Shown here piece by piece: positions 1 through 12,535 of a DNA stretch of 64,000 bases. The stretch spans positions 186,001 to 250,000 of the forward strand of contig BLAL01000266.1 of assembly GCA_015698045.1 (NCBI GenBank). Direction: 5' to 3'. How positions within the stretch are numbered: position 1 is the first letter of the stretch; each line of letters starts with the position of its first letter. The translations under genes and the position numbers were made by a program. Origin of the DNA: Rhizophagus clarus (lineage: Eukaryota; Glomeromycota; Glomeromycetes; Glomerales; Glomeraceae). The notes below the pieces were generated by a model, which made no database searches, was not told where the DNA came from, and worked only from the letters and a program-made list of their open reading frames with translations.

Positions 1-1786
1 GTCTGAACCTTTGTCTTTATTATGTATCAACATTTACGGATTAAAATTTTCTTAAAAATAATAAGGAAAATTTCGTTACACGAATTATTGGAAAATATAA
101 ACAAAAATGTATATAAAATATCCTTAATTAGAAAAATATATACGGTAAGTATTTTTTTCTTTATTTATTTCAAAAGAATATAATGAAGAGACAATTGACT
201 TTTTAGTGGTGCCAGTTTAAAAGAACATTCATTCTTGTTAAAGAACTTTTGTTTTTTTTTTTTTTTATAACGGAATTATTCCGCATATTATTTTTGTTTA
301 AGTTGCAATTAATTTTAACAAGTGTCACGCTAGATCTTATTTACATAAGGGGTTTTTTATCGCCGTTTTATCATTATAATGCAGGTTTGTTTTCTTAACG
401 ATGGATTTTTTTAGCTGTTCTAAAATGAGCAAAATCTAAATTTAAAATGTAAACACCTTTTTTCGTGTTTCTCGGGTATCCCTCGATTTTTTAAAAAATT
501 ATTATTATTGATTTCTTTCGAAATTGATAATTTTTGAATATACATAATATCAAATAAATATTAGTAAAAATAATTTTATTTATTTTTATTACGTACCTAA
601 TTATTGATAATCTAATTATTTATTAATAAATATTCTATTTATATTATTACTGTACAATGCATATGATCCGATTTCTGAAAATATTGTCCAGTATTAAAAT
701 CTCCACCTGAATTTTGTGTATTATGTAATGAATTTTTTTTTGATTTGAAACTTGAAAGAATTTTCGTTTTTTTTTTTTTTTTTTCATACTAAATTTAAAA
801 AAAGTTTTCTTTATTTACATTCGTTAATCGTTTATGTAATGATTATTAAATTAAAAAACCCTTACTCTAATATCTTTTAATTGGTTAGGATTAATAAACC
901 TTGTATCACTCTCGAATCAATAATTAATTATACATCCTCTATCGTAACACAAACGTATGGAGCATTTCCAAACTTGGGATTTTTGGACCGAGCAGAACCG
1001 CAGTTATTTTCTAAAATAAATTAAATTAAATGAATTCACTGTTGTATGATCCATGTGGATTTTTGGTAATTATTATATAATTACATATCAATTTTCTAGA
1101 TAATACAACGAAGCGAGTATTATCTGTACATGGTCATTCATTCACAAATGAAATCAATCTCTACTCATTAAATTTATCTTCTCATGTCTCTTGCGATTAA
1201 CTCTATCTAATAATATCTTTTATTAGAAATGAGATGCGCGATTAATTTATTAGAAATATTTTTGTCCTAATCGATAATCGTGGTAAACTTCAAGCGGTAA
1301 TCCGATTAATTGCGTGAACTAAGCCGAATATTATTTGATGATTATCATTTGGTGATATTTGAAGCGGTTGTAATTTTGCCCAACATTTTCAACATTTTTT
1401 GAATAATCACATGATCATATGAATCCAGTACCAATTTTGATACTTTCGTGTTACTTGCTTGTACGATTCTGTACGACCCGACAATCCGAAATCAAAAAAA
1501 ATTTTTTTTTTCTCTCGAAACTTTAATCGCTTTAAAAAGAATTTGTTAATGTGAGCTCTTTTTTAAGTATAGGTTTTGTTTATTAGTAGATTATTTATCA
1601 AGGTTTTAATTAATTTGCTTTGTTTGTTTGTTTTCTTTTTTATTTTTTATAGGTTTTAAATTTTCTTATTTAAGTATATATATTTATTATTTGTTTCAGG
1701 ATAAGTCTCATATGTAATTCTGTTGGGCGATAGTTTTACTTAAATTGTTACTGACTATTGTGATCCAATATTTTGATACGTTTCAG
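1..1786. other. AT-rich stretch, no supported gene
   Basis: I see only AT-rich sequence with T and A runs and no reading frame with coding character. The last part probably contains the promoter and first non-coding exon of the ribosomal protein gene that starts at 1860, because a donor-like GTAAAA lies at 1787. Confidence 0.5.
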
Positions 1787-1857
1787 GTAAAAGTTTCAAT
1801 TAATTAATTTATTATATTAAGAGAACGATTAAAATAATTGTTTTTCTTCTATTGTAG
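1787..1857 (+). other. Probable 5'UTR intron of the bL31m gene
   Basis: A GTAAAA donor at 1787 and a TTGTAG acceptor ending at 1857 define a 71-nt intron of the size used by the other genes here. The acceptor lies two bases before the start codon at 1860, so the first exon would be entirely untranslated. Confidence 0.5.
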
Positions 1858-1859
1858 AT

Positions 1860-2234
1860 ATGAATGTAACAAAATTAAATATTATAACAAAGTCTTCTAA
1901 TTATCTATATAAAAGATCTTACGCCACAACAAAGCCTTTCATACGTCCTAGATTATTTACTCAACAAATTGTATTAACTAATGGAGCGACTTATACGTTA
2001 CGTACAACATCACCAAAACCAAGAATCAAGTTAATAAAAGATACTAGAAATCATCCATTATGGAATCCATCTCAATTATCACAATCATTAGATGATGATA
2101 GTGGTCAATTAAATAAATTTATTAAAAAATTTGGTGATGAAGAATATGATTTGGAATTTATGGAGAGTGATGAAAATTTACCTGATTTATCAAGTAATGA
2201 TTTTAAAACTCCCGGTAAAAGAAAAAAGAAATAG
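1860..2234 (+). CDS. Mitochondrial large-subunit ribosomal protein bL31m
   Basis: A 124-residue protein of the bL31m family (yeast Mrpl36 type), a component of the mitochondrial 54S ribosomal subunit. The first ~27 residues are rich in K, R, S, T and Y with almost no acids, as expected for a mitochondrial targeting sequence. The family signature follows at about residues 29-72: a QQIVLTNGATYTLRTTSPKP stretch, then a KDTRNHPLWNPS motif. The C-terminal third is acidic and ends in a basic KRKKK tail. Length fits fungal members. The reading frame is a single exon, with a probable intron just upstream of the ATG and an AATAAA signal near 2355. Family recognition is by sequence memory only, but the N-terminal half is characteristic. 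Confidence 0.88.
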   Translation: MNVTKLNIITKSSNYLYKRSYATTKPFIRPRLFTQQIVLTNGATYTLRTTSPKPRIKLIKDTRNHPLWNPSQLSQSLDDDSGQLNKFIKKFGDEEYDLEFMESDENLPDLSSNDFKTPGKRKKK

Positions 2235-2344
2235 TATAGTATTAATTGTTGGAATTAGGGGATTAAGGAGTTTTAAGTTGTTTTTTTTTTTTTGTCGTTT
2301 CAAATTTTGTGGATTAATGTTTGAATAATGTACATGTTTTTTTT

Positions 2345-3113
2345 TTAAATTAATTAATAAACCTCTTTTGGCTAATACTAATTGTATCCAAAGGTTAGCT
2401 TTACTCCGATTTGCATATCAGATATGAAATTGCTGTATAATAGCGTAAGATGCCCGTAATTCTGGCCAAAACTTTTTTTTGCTTAATCGTACCCAAAATA
2501 GTGTTGTCTGCCGTAAATAGTTGTAAGTCCAAAAATCAAGTAATTATAATGGTTGTAAATCATAATTATCATCTTTCAGTTAACCACAATAACATAGTAA
2601 TTACAACCAAATTACACCTTATGTTTATAATATTACAACTCGCTTAGGTTGTAATTCGAATAATTATTACTTACGGCACGCAACCTTAACCCAAAGGTTA
2701 TGATTTTTTGTACTGCGTATTATGACTATACCGTATATACCTTATATGTTGGCCATCAAGTTCACATGATACAGCCTCTCCCGAAAAAGAGTGTTTTCTT
2801 CCACGTGGTACCTTTCTATAACAATGTAATTTCATTTCAAGAGAAGATTGTTTCTAAAAAATGGGATATTTTCTCACGCCAGTCTCACGCCCGAAGCAAT
2901 AATATTGTACTTAAAAAGTATTCGTGCATTAAGGTACATACAAAAGAAAAAAAAAAATTTTTTTTTTTTACATATATAAATCATCTTTTTTTTTTAATAA
3001 AAAAAAAAAAAATTTTCTTTTTCGTCGTCTTCTTTTTAAAAACGAACGAACGACATCATCTCGATTGATTATTATTATGAACAACACTTTTCATTTAATA
3101 TTCTTATAAAAGG
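2345..3113. other. Intergenic spacer with a recurrent palindrome motif
   Basis: No convincing gene. It contains a copy of the AATTCTGGCCAAAA motif at 2459-2473 that recurs elsewhere in the window, and long A/T runs around 2945-3030 that probably belong to the promoter of the BTB/TLDc gene. Open frames here have homopolymer-driven composition. Confidence 0.4.
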
Positions 3114-4628
3114 ATGATAACGCAACAATTTTTACCGTGTTTATCACAAAATTATTTAAGTGCTTTAACTAATAATGATAGTGAATTTGATGTAATAATT
3201 AAAATAGGGGAAGGAAATAATTATAAAGAATTTGATGCACATTCTTTTGTATTATTTACAAGATCAATATATTTTCGTACTGCATTATCAAAACGATGGG
3301 TTAAAAAACAAGATAATAAAATGATTTTTCATAAACCAAACATTTCTCCCAAAGTATTCGAAATTCTTCTCAAGTAAGTTAACAAAAGTCAGAAAAAAAA
3401 GAAAAAAAAAATTATTTATATATTCTTTAAAATAATAAAAATAACTTTTTTTTACCTTCTCTTAACTTTTCCTTTCAGGTATATTTATGGAGGGATCGTT
3501 GAAATTGATACCGAAGATCCTGAAGAAATACTGGATTTGTTGATCGCCTCAGATGAATTATGTTTTGTTGAAATCTTAGATTATTTACAAGAAATATTTC
3601 TTGAACCAATTAAAAATTCTTTACAAGATTATATAGTTCTTATTATAAATCTTTCATTAAGACATCCAACTTTTAATGTGATTAAACAATATGTTGATTT
3701 CACTATAAAATTTTCACCTCATATAATATTTTTTAGTAAAGAATTTTATAATTTAGATCAAGAAATACTTGAATCATTATTAAAAAGGGATGATATTATG
3801 ATAAAAGAAATTCAATTATGGGATTGTTTATTAGAATGGTGTAAATTTAAAGTAGAACTTAATAATTCGAAAATCGATGAATGGGATGATATCGATTTTA
3901 TTAAATTAAAAGAAAGTTTACAACCATTTATTAAATATATAAGATTTTCTCACATGACTACAAGTGATTTCACCGATAAAGTTTTACCTTATAGACCAAG
4001 TGTTGAAGAATATATTTATGATATAATTAAAAAAATATTTTTTACTAGTATAAGGGATATGATTAGATTATCTTTTAATTTTTCTATAGAACAACCTAAA
4101 CGTAGAGGAATTGATTCTTTATTAATTAATATAAATGAATGTGTATTAATTTCTTGTTGGATTGATAATAGACCATTTAATTATTATTCTTTTTCAACTT
4201 TTCCTTACGATTTTCATTTATTATTTAGAGCGAGTAGGGATGGTTTTAATAATTCAACATTTCATGAATTATGTGATATGAAAGGTCCAACTCTTACCGT
4301 TATACGTGTTGAAGGAACAAATGAATTAATTGGTGGTTATAATCCTTTGGATTGGCATTCTCCTCCTGATTGGGTTGAGGGTATAACTAGGGAGAGTTTT
4401 ATATTCAAGATTGATAGTCAAGATCATGAAAAATCTATTCTAAGTAAACCTTATATTGAAGATTCTGTAGCGAATAAATATGATAATGGTCCTGATTTTA
4501 GGGACGATTTAACTATTTCTGGTTCTAAATGTCATTGTGAACATTTTGGTTATAATAAACGTATTAGATCAACCGGTATCGATTTTGTTATCGCTGATTA
4601 TGAAGTATTTAGAATTGTAAAATCTTAA
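3114..4628 (+). CDS. BTB/BACK/TLDc domain protein
   Basis: Two exons, 3114-3373 and 3479-4628, joined across a 105-nt GTAAGT...TTTCAG intron. The join restores one 469-residue frame and rebuilds the BTB LKYIYGG segment, which supports it. The order is BTB/POZ (about 1-115, with the DAHSFVLFTRS segment typical of the fold), a helical BACK-like region (about 130-240) and a C-terminal TLDc domain (about 300-469, with GGYNPLDW and the SGSKCHCE segment). BTB domains usually dimerise or recruit cullin-3 ubiquitin ligases. BTB-TLDc proteins are strongly expanded in Rhizophagus, but no substrate is known to me. The second half of the gene lies inside the left arm of the inverted duplication and has a decayed counterpart at 10,440-11,203. 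Confidence 0.88.
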
Positions 4629-6113
4629 TTTCAGCTTTTTTTGTAAATTATATATAATATCAATATATATGTAGAATATATAGAATATAGGTTTTTTTTT
4701 TTGATTAAATTTTATTCGTCGCGTAGAAATAGTTGAAAACTTACAATAAAGAATATTGTGTTACTTACATTATAAGTTTTACAAATTTTGTAATGAAAAC
4801 ATTGAATTGATGGATAGTGCTGATTGAATTATTTTTACAGTTGTGACGAGTGGCGTAACGTATGCTATGTCGTAATCTTACATGGTATAAACATCTATAA
4901 GAAAGATAAGTTAATATCGTTTTTTAAAAGTTAATGTAAAAGAAAATGAAAGCTCTCCTTACAGAAAAAAAGCCTTATTCTGTCATTCACTTACTGCATA
5001 CAGTATATATTCAGGATCCAAAGGAACGAGAATACTGTATATCATACAAATTTAACAAAAACATCAAAATCGATCAGAATAAGAAGTTCATATATTCGAA
5101 ATTTGACATGAAAAAATGGACAATAACTTGGTGGAGTAAACAGTCCTACAATACTTACCATCATAAAGTCTACATGCCACATTTTTTAGAGTCCTCTCAT
5201 CGTGACTAGAAGGAATGCTCACTATCCTCGATGTCATGAGAAATAGTTCCAGATCTAATTCATGTCCATTATATTCACCGGAAAAATACTCTATTTGATA
5301 AGTATCAAGAGAAGGAAATTTTAATACAACACACTTGTATGTAGTGAATCATAAATGAATTATGATTAAATTTTTCGGCAAAGAAACAAAACAATTCATA
5401 TATAACAACTATCGAAATCAATTACAACCCACATTCAAACATCCCTTTTCAAAGGAGAATCGTTGTTGATGCAGTTCACACAATTATCAATAATCTCTCA
5501 GTTGAATTTCGACATATCTGATTGTGTCTTCATTATTTCAACATTAATACTAAACTCTATACGATCGCACAACACAAGTTGAATATTCGTTCCCGTATTC
5601 TTCGATCTATTCGTTCCGATCCTATTAAGAATTTTTTTTTCAGTATCGAGCCACAGTTTATCCATATTGCTTCCTGTTTTACGCTGTAAATACGACAACA
5701 AGAAAAATATGATTACTTTACTGCTAACAATTCAGTGTTGAAGAGACTTTAGTTACGGGATCAGTGATTCAAAAAGATTATAAGGATAACGAAAAATTGT
5801 ATCGTTCCTTGTTGTAGACAACCGCAGTCAACAAAACGACTACTGGGAGGACATTCGCCAGTATAAGTGGAGAAAATACTTGCCTGAATTTCGGATAGAA
5901 GTGATTTAGCTTTTTTGGAGACTTTTGACAAATGCGTCCATAGCTTTGTTTTCAAAAGTCTTCTGATCCAACTTTTATGGAAGCTAAATATCGAAATAAG
6001 GATAACAAGAATTAGCTGCGTAAAAATATGAATATACTGTATATATATAGAAACGCGCGCACGATCAGCATAACATGGTTAATCTCTGGAAAGTACGCGT
6101 TATCAAATTTGTC
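3810..6113 (+). repeat. Left arm of large inverted duplication
   Basis: Compared with the reverse complement of 8,797-11,203, this arm matches from within the BTB/TLDc gene through its 3' region to about 6113. Matching landmarks are the end of the TLDc coding region, a conserved non-coding block around 5,500-5,960, and a segment near 6,060-6,113 with GCATAACATGGTTAA and AAAGTACGCGTTA. The arms are about 2.3 and 2.4 kb. This arm keeps more CpG sites than the other and carries the intact gene, so it is probably closer to the original. Confidence 0.85.
5498..5955 (-). other. Possible small spliced reading frame in the left arm
   Basis: On the minus strand a frame from 5955 runs to an AAATTCAG/GCAAGT junction, and a second frame begins after a TATTTACAG acceptor near 5700 and ends at 5498. 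Joining them would need a GC-AG intron. The right arm copy has stop codons in the second frame. I do not recognise the product, and the conserved block could be non-coding. Confidence 0.2.
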
Positions 6114-6750
6114 ATTAAATATAATAAGAAGACTCAAAAAGAATACGTGTCGTAAAAACATAATGATAAAGTTCTAATGATGATCGCATGATTTTCGTAT
6201 TTTATATTTTCCAATGCGTATTGAAATTTTTTTTTTATTGGTGTTTTTTCATGTACACCATAACAACAAATAAATTTATGTTAAAGGGAGCGATCCTCTC
6301 AGAAGATTGTTTCAAATTCGTCGATTGACTACAGAATTTTTCTTTCATTGTTTCAACTACATAATGAATATTAATTTGGATCGCCTAATAACTTAAGAAA
6401 GTGGCATGATGCGAGTACATCGTTTAGGGAAGGTCAATAACAAAATCGTACTTGATAATAATATCAAAGAAACGATGATGGAAACAAAGATAATGCACAG
6501 TAATAATGATCACAAAAAAATACTCATAGCTATGAAATAAATAAAATTAGAGAAAGTTTGAAGTAAGAATAAGCAAAACGTTCATTAGACATCATTAAAA
6601 ATTCCTTTTTAATAAGGACTAATAATAAAATTCGGAGTCGAAACGAACGCTGCATACAGTAAATGGCGTAATGCGCATATTAGAACAAATATAAATATTG
6701 ACTTCTTTTCGAACCATTTTTTATTCAATTTACATAGAACGCTTCGGAAG

Positions 6751-8322
6751 ATGTTTAAAGACATTCAATTCAAATTTTCTGAAAAACTTTCATTCCTTTT
6801 TTTGGGTCTTATCTTTGTCCCCATAGTAAAAGCTGGATCTTTAAGTAATTATTTTAATCAAATAATAGAGTTTCCGAAGATTGATACTGGAGCAAACGAG
6901 AATGTTTTTATGTGCGAGACTACTGAATACTACAATAAGGAATTATTTCCCAGCTTTTATTCTCAAATAGGAACATTCATCCCTGCCACGGGCCTTCTTT
7001 TTACTGTGGCCGTCTATGGTACCACATCCGCATTTAATTATAAAACAACATGTCTTATTGATGATTTTGTCATTCTCACATTTGCTTTGGCACCTATTTT
7101 CTCATGGTATACTTTAACAAAACCAATGTGGCTTTATAGATTAATAAAATCAATGAATCTTAACAACGAAGAATTTTTGAGCACGTTTTTTGAGAATGAT
7201 CTAATTATAGTAATATTATTTGTATCATATGTTATTATCGTGATTATTATGGTGTGTGTGGTATTGGTGTTTCACAGCAACAAAGATTACGACAACAAAA
7301 AAGACGAAAACAAAAAAAGAAAATTCTACAACGGTTTTAAAACCTTCTTAATCTGGATTTTTCTCGTTCATTCATTAGAAGTCATAGTTTTTAGTATATT
7401 GCAATACAAATACATCTTTTCAAAATTATTAATTTATAGTACCAACAAAATTGCTACTTCATTTAATTTATTACTTCTAAATTATATATCAAACCTTTTA
7501 TATTTCTTCACAGCAACTTTTTTGGTTATTACATACCATTTTCCCAATTTAGGGCATGGAAGGGAATATCAAGGATTTGTTCATAAAAAGATTTTCTTTT
7601 TTACAATTGCTCTTTGTATATTTCATTTATTTTTCGAATATTACTGGCTTTGTACCGCCCCTATTCTTAGTACACTCTTCAACTATGTTATTATCATTAT
7701 TTTAACCCGTTCAATTGCAACATTTTTTTCTAAGAATGTTTTTATATGCATTCATAAACATAATGACAAAGGTAAACTTTATGCACAAATTAAACCTGAA
7801 GTTATTGGAAAGGTTAGAACGTTTTATACTCATAAATCGCCTCCTACTGGTGAATCGAGGCATAATAGTAACAAAGAATACATCAAGTACCGAGTTCATA
7901 AAGTTAATAAAGTTGAAGAACATATTTATGTCAAAGACTTAGATTCAAAAAAATATTATTACGTTATATTTGTTAACAATTCCACTTATCTATATCATCT
8001 AAGAGACGTGAAAGATCATCAGTCTAAGAAAAAAGAGAGACAAAATATTCGGGAAAAAATTGAAGATTTAATTAAAATTGACAAAGTGTGTCTAATTCAT
8101 GGTTGTGAAATTTTAAATCATAAAAGAGAAGAATTCATGGAAAAAGAGACCAAAGAAAATGAAGTAAAATTTATCGAAATCGAAGATCATATATTAGTAA
8201 ATGTAATTAAAACAGGAATACTCAACTATATTGTTTATTCTCATCGTTGTTCTAATAGAAAAAAGAGAGGTAATAGAGATATAAATGAAAATAATGGAAA
8301 ATCAGATGTGGAATTAAATTAA
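6751..8322 (+). CDS. Orphan multi-pass membrane protein
   Basis: A 523-residue single-exon frame I cannot assign to a family. The N-terminus resembles a signal peptide (hydrophobic core around residues 14-27, possible cleavage after VKA). About seven further hydrophobic segments follow, near residues 70-90, 106-126, 150-174, 196-218, 238-262, 276-298 and 300-325. The last ~190 residues are hydrophilic, rich in K, E, D, H and N, and probably lie on one side of the membrane. The topology would suit a receptor-like or transporter-like protein, but I see no signature. The gene occupies the loop between the two arms of the inverted duplication, with AATAAA shortly after the stop. Confidence 0.7.
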   Translation: MFKDIQFKFSEKLSFLFLGLIFVPIVKAGSLSNYFNQIIEFPKIDTGANENVFMCETTEYYNKELFPSFYSQIGTFIPATGLLFTVAVYGTTSAFNYKTTCLIDDFVILTFALAPIFSWYTLTKPMWLYRLIKSMNLNNEEFLSTFFENDLIIVILFVSYVIIVIIMVCVVLVFHSNKDYDNKKDENKKRKFYNGFKTFLIWIFLVHSLEVIVFSILQYKYIFSKLLIYSTNKIATSFNLLLLNYISNLLYFFTATFLVITYHFPNLGHGREYQGFVHKKIFFFTIALCIFHLFFEYYWLCTAPILSTLFNYVIIIILTRSIATFFSKNVFICIHKHNDKGKLYAQIKPEVIGKVRTFYTHKSPPTGESRHNSNKEYIKYRVHKVNKVEEHIYVKDLDSKKYYYVIFVNNSTYLYHLRDVKDHQSKKKERQNIREKIEDLIKIDKVCLIHGCEILNHKREEFMEKETKENEVKFIEIEDHILVNVIKTGILNYIVYSHRCSNRKKRGNRDINENNGKSDVELN

Positions 8323-8578
8323 AACTATATACAGTCTCATGTGAAATTTATTAAATAAAGATTTTATATTTTATTTTATTTTATAATAAAAAAAAAAATT
8401 GTGAACTATTGTAAGATTACTAACATAAAATATACCGCCTACGGTCTACCCATAAAGCCTCCTATAGGAATTAAACGTGACTAAGCTGTCTTACAATGGC
8501 GTTTCAAAACTTGTTTGTTAAAAGACATGTTAACGATACAATTGACTCATTACGTTTTTTACACGTATTCTTTTTTAT

Positions 8579-8800
8579 AATTTGGGGAGCGTCTAAAGCG
8601 GAGCAGTTTTGGCTGGCATTACGGCATTAAGAAATTACGTATGTGACGAATAATATGCGTGACAAATAGGATTTTACTAACCGAAAAAATTGTCCCCAGA
8701 ATACTTTAATAGTAAAAATGAAGAATGGAGGGGTGTGATGCCGGTGACTAATGTTTTAATAGATCACGTGACTCTGCTCCGCTTTTAGACGTCCCCCAAA
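8579..8800. mobile_element. MITE-like element with ~28-bp inverted ends
   Basis: The left end TTTGGGGAGCGTCTAAAGCG near 8581 and the reverse complement of the right end near 8770-8800 (TTTGGGGGACGTCTAAAAGC) form a terminal inverted repeat. The ~220-bp interior has no coding capacity. It sits at the inner border of the right arm of the inverted duplication. No clear target duplication was found because the flanks are low in complexity. Confidence 0.6.
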
Positions 8801-11203
8801 TTTGGTAACGCGTACTTTCTATATTAACCATGTTATGCGCGTCACTATATATATACAGTATATTCATATTTTTATGCAGGAAAAATTTACTAACACTATG
8901 GCTAATTCTTGTTATCCTTATTTTAATGATATTTAGCTTCCATAAAAGTTGGACCAAAATGCATAGTAAAACTTTTGAAAACAAAGCTATAAACGCATTT
9001 GTCAAATGTTTCCAAAAAAGCTAAATCACTTCTATCTGAAATTCAGGCATTTCCTCTACTTATACTAGCAAATGTTCCCCAGTCATTTTGTTGACTATGG
9101 TTGTCTACAACAAGGAATGATACAACTTTTCATTATCCTTATAATCTTTTTGAATCATTAATCCCATAACTAAAAATCTTTTCAATACTGAATTATTAGT
9201 AGTAAAGAATTAATCATATTTTTTTGTTGTCATATTTACAGCGTAAAATAGGAAGTAATATGGATAAACTGTACTAGCTCGATACTGAAAAAAAATTCTT
9301 GACAGCATCAGAATGAATAGTTTGAAGAATACAGAACAAATATTCACTTGTGTTATGTAATCGTATAGAGTTTAATATTAATGTTAAAATAATGAAGACA
9401 CAATCAGATATGGGTTTTTTGCTAAAAAAATAACCTTCTGAGAAATTTTTTAACTAAATTTTATTGTTAAGCTCATTTTAATCTATTAGCTTTAAAAAAT
9501 AAAGAACTATAAAAATCTTAATTTTTGGTAAAAAGTTCTTAGAAGATCATTTTCCTAGCAAAGAATCCATATGTAACTTAACTTCAAAATTTAACTAAGC
9601 GATTATTGATAATTGTGTGAACTGCATCAACATTGAAAAGAGATGTTTGAATGTGATTGTATTGATTTTGATAATTGTTATTTATGAATTGTTTTGTTTT
9701 TTTGCCAAAAAATTTAATCATAATTCATTTATAATTCACTACATACAATGCAACTGTGTTGTATTAAAATTTCCTTCTTTGATACTTATCAATTAGAGTA
9801 TTTTTCCAGTGAATATAATGAGCATGAATTAGATCTGAAACTATTTCTCATAGAATAAATAATATGAAGTTGATAGTGAGCATTTTTTCTAGTCACAATG
9901 AGAGGATTAAAAAATGTGGTATGTAGGCTTTATGATAATAAGTATTGTACCAAGTTATTTATCTATTTTTTCATGTCAAATCTTGAATATATGAACTTCT
10001 TGTTCTGATCGAGTGTTAAATTTTATATGATATACAGTATTCTTATTTCTTTAGCTCCTAAATATATATTGTATGCAGTAAATAAATAACAGAATAAGGT
10101 TTTTTTTCTGTAAGAAGGGTTTCATTTCTTTTACATTAACTTTTAATAATAATATTAACTTATCTTTCTTATAGATGTTTACACCATGTAAGATTATGAT
10201 ATAGCATACATTACGCTACTCGTCACAACTGTAAAAATAATTTCATCAGCATCTATATCTAATACATCAATATTTTCATTACAAAATTTATAAAACTTTT
10301 GATAATGTAAGTAATACAATATTCTTTATTATAAATTTTCAGCTATTTCTACATAACGAATAAAATCCAATCAATAAAAAAACCTATATATTATATATTC
10401 TACATATATATTGATATTACATATATTTTACAAAAAAAGCTGAAATTAAGATTTTACAATTCTAAATACTTCATAATTAGCTATAATAAAATTGATACCA
10501 GTTGATTTAATACGTTTATTATAACTAAAATATTCAAATGATATTTAGAATCAGAAATAGTTAAATCATCCCTAAAATCAGAACCATTATCATATTTATT
10601 CGCTACAGATTTCTCAATATAAGGTTTACTTAAAATAGATTTTTCATGATCTTGACTATCAATTTTGAATATAAAGCTTTCCCTAGTTATACTCTCAATC
10701 CAATCAGAAGAAGAATGTCAATCTAAAAGATTATAATCACCAATTAATTCATTTGTTCCTTCAATACGTATAATAGTAAGAGTTGAAACTTTCATATCAC
10801 ATAATTTATGAAATGTTGAATTATTAAAATCATCCTTATTTACTCTAAATAATAAATGAAAATTGTAAGGAAAAGTTGAAAAAAAATAATAATTAATAAA
10901 GAATCAATTTCTCTACATTTAGGTTGTTCTATAGAAAAATTAAAAAATAATCTAATCATATCCCTTATACTAGTAAAAAATATTATATCATAAATATATT
11001 CTTCAATATTTGGTTTATATGATAAAACTTTATCAGTGAAATTACTTATAGTCATATGAAAAAATCTTACATATTTAATAAATGGTTGTAAACTTCTTTT
11101 AATTTAATAAAATTGATATCATCCCATTCATCAATTTTTGAATTATTGTTCTACTTTAAATTTACACCATTCTAATAAACAATCTATAATTGAACAATTT
11201 TTA
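8797..11203 (-). repeat. Right arm of large inverted duplication
   Basis: Reverse-complement counterpart of 3,810-6,113, aligned from the ACGCGTAC block near 8,810 to a TCAATTATAGATTG block near 11,190. It is visibly older or decayed: many CpG sites of the left arm read TpG or CpA here, and the BTB/TLDc part is a pseudogene. Confidence 0.85.
10440..11203 (-). pseudogene. Decayed BTB/TLDc gene copy (3' part)
   Basis: This segment corresponds to roughly the last 270 codons of the intact gene at 3114-4628 but has stops and small indels. A short open piece at 10,840-11,055 still matches the region between BACK and TLDc. No BTB part is present because the duplication border falls inside the gene. 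It cannot encode a complete TLDc domain. Confidence 0.85.
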
Positions 11204-11847
11204 CGTTTAAAATTCAGTTTGTCAGAGAAAGAAAAAGAAAGGGAAAAAAAGAAAGAAAAAAGAAGGAAACGATTGTTATATATCATCTAATCAATAAATA
11301 AATAAATAAATAACTTGACTTTCATCAAATAAGGTTATACTCATTTTTTGAATATTTACTTTAATGATATAATTAAATATTTGAGCAAAATAAGTACAGT
11401 TCATATATAGCTATTTATATTATTTATATTGTAATACTTAAATTTACAGTACTTTATTAATTTTTATATATTTTTTTACTATATTTTTATAAAAGTTCTA
11501 TAAAAATAAGTCCAAAATTTCATTTTTACTATATTACTTATTAAAATTGTCATTTTTAAATATTAATATCATTTAAATTTCTTAATAAATTTTGTAAATT
11601 AAACTAATAAAAATATATAGGTTATTTTACTCTATTATTTTATCAAATTTTCTTTTATATTATTTAGTTTATGATTTGTAAAAGTTTAAAGTCATCTAAT
11701 ATTATTGTAATTTATAAGTAATAGCTACTATAGTATATAAGAAATAAGTATAATATATAATGAAGTTCCAGTTAAGTTGTATAATGTCATAATTTACTTA
11801 GTTTTGAGTCATCAGTATATATATAACAATATATGATGTATGATGTA
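11204..11847. other. AT-rich spacer, no gene seen
   Basis: AT-rich sequence with a GAAAGAAAAAG tract (about 11,225-11,270) and a short (AAAT)n run near 11,290. I see no coding frame. Confidence 0.5.
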
Positions 11848-12535
11848 CACTTCCGCACAAAAAATTTAGGACTGCCTTATTTTTAATTATATTAAATAAA
11901 ATTCATTCTTGATTATATGAAATTTTTTTTTAAAAAAATTCTTTACATTGTAATTTCTTGGATAAATATAAAAATTATCATATTATTGCTTATAAATCAT
12001 ATAATTTGAGATTTTTATTTTAATGGCTAATTTTTAATTTTATAACTAGAGCAGTCACAATAAAATAAATACAAAATTTCAATTGCCTAGCTAATAATAA
12101 GGTTATATTTCAAATTTCGCAAAAATCAAATCAGTAATAATTGAGAAATCAATTATTGAAAATCGGCACTATATATATGAAGTAATAATTTTTATACGTT
12201 AATTCCCAATTTTTACTGATCTTTAATAGTTAATCTCTCAGTAACTACTAGTTCAATTTTTAAGAAATTTGAAACATAATCTTATTACTAGCCAAACTAT
12301 TGAAATCTTGTATTTATATTACTGTAATAGCTCTGGTTAAAAAGTTAAAAATTAGCCATTAAAATAAAAACTTTATATCATATGATTTATAAATATCAAT
12401 ATAGTAATTTTTTATGTTTATTTTAAAAATTACAATATGAAAATATTTTTTAAAAAAAATTTTCATATAATTAAGAATAAATTTTATTTAATATAATTAA
12501 AAATAAGACAGTTCTAAACTTTTTACGTGATAGTG
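11848..12535. mobile_element. Tc1/mariner-like foldback MITE
   Basis: The element is a nearly complete palindrome: two ~300-bp arms that are reverse complements of each other with a centre near 12,190. It starts CACTTCCGCACAAAAAATTT and its other end, reverse-complemented, is CACTATCACGTAAAAAGTTT. It is flanked by TA dinucleotides at 11,846-11,847 and 12,536-12,537, as expected for Tc1/mariner insertion. There is no transposase frame. The transcript would form a very long hairpin. Confidence 0.78.

Noticed and set aside
2700..3068. 122-codon frame before the BTB/TLDc gene
   Set aside because: Half of it is Lys/Phe runs from A/T tracts, and there is no recognisable domain.
4946..5209. 87-codon frame in the left arm of the inverted duplication
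   Set aside because: The matching right arm does not keep it open, and no family is recognised.
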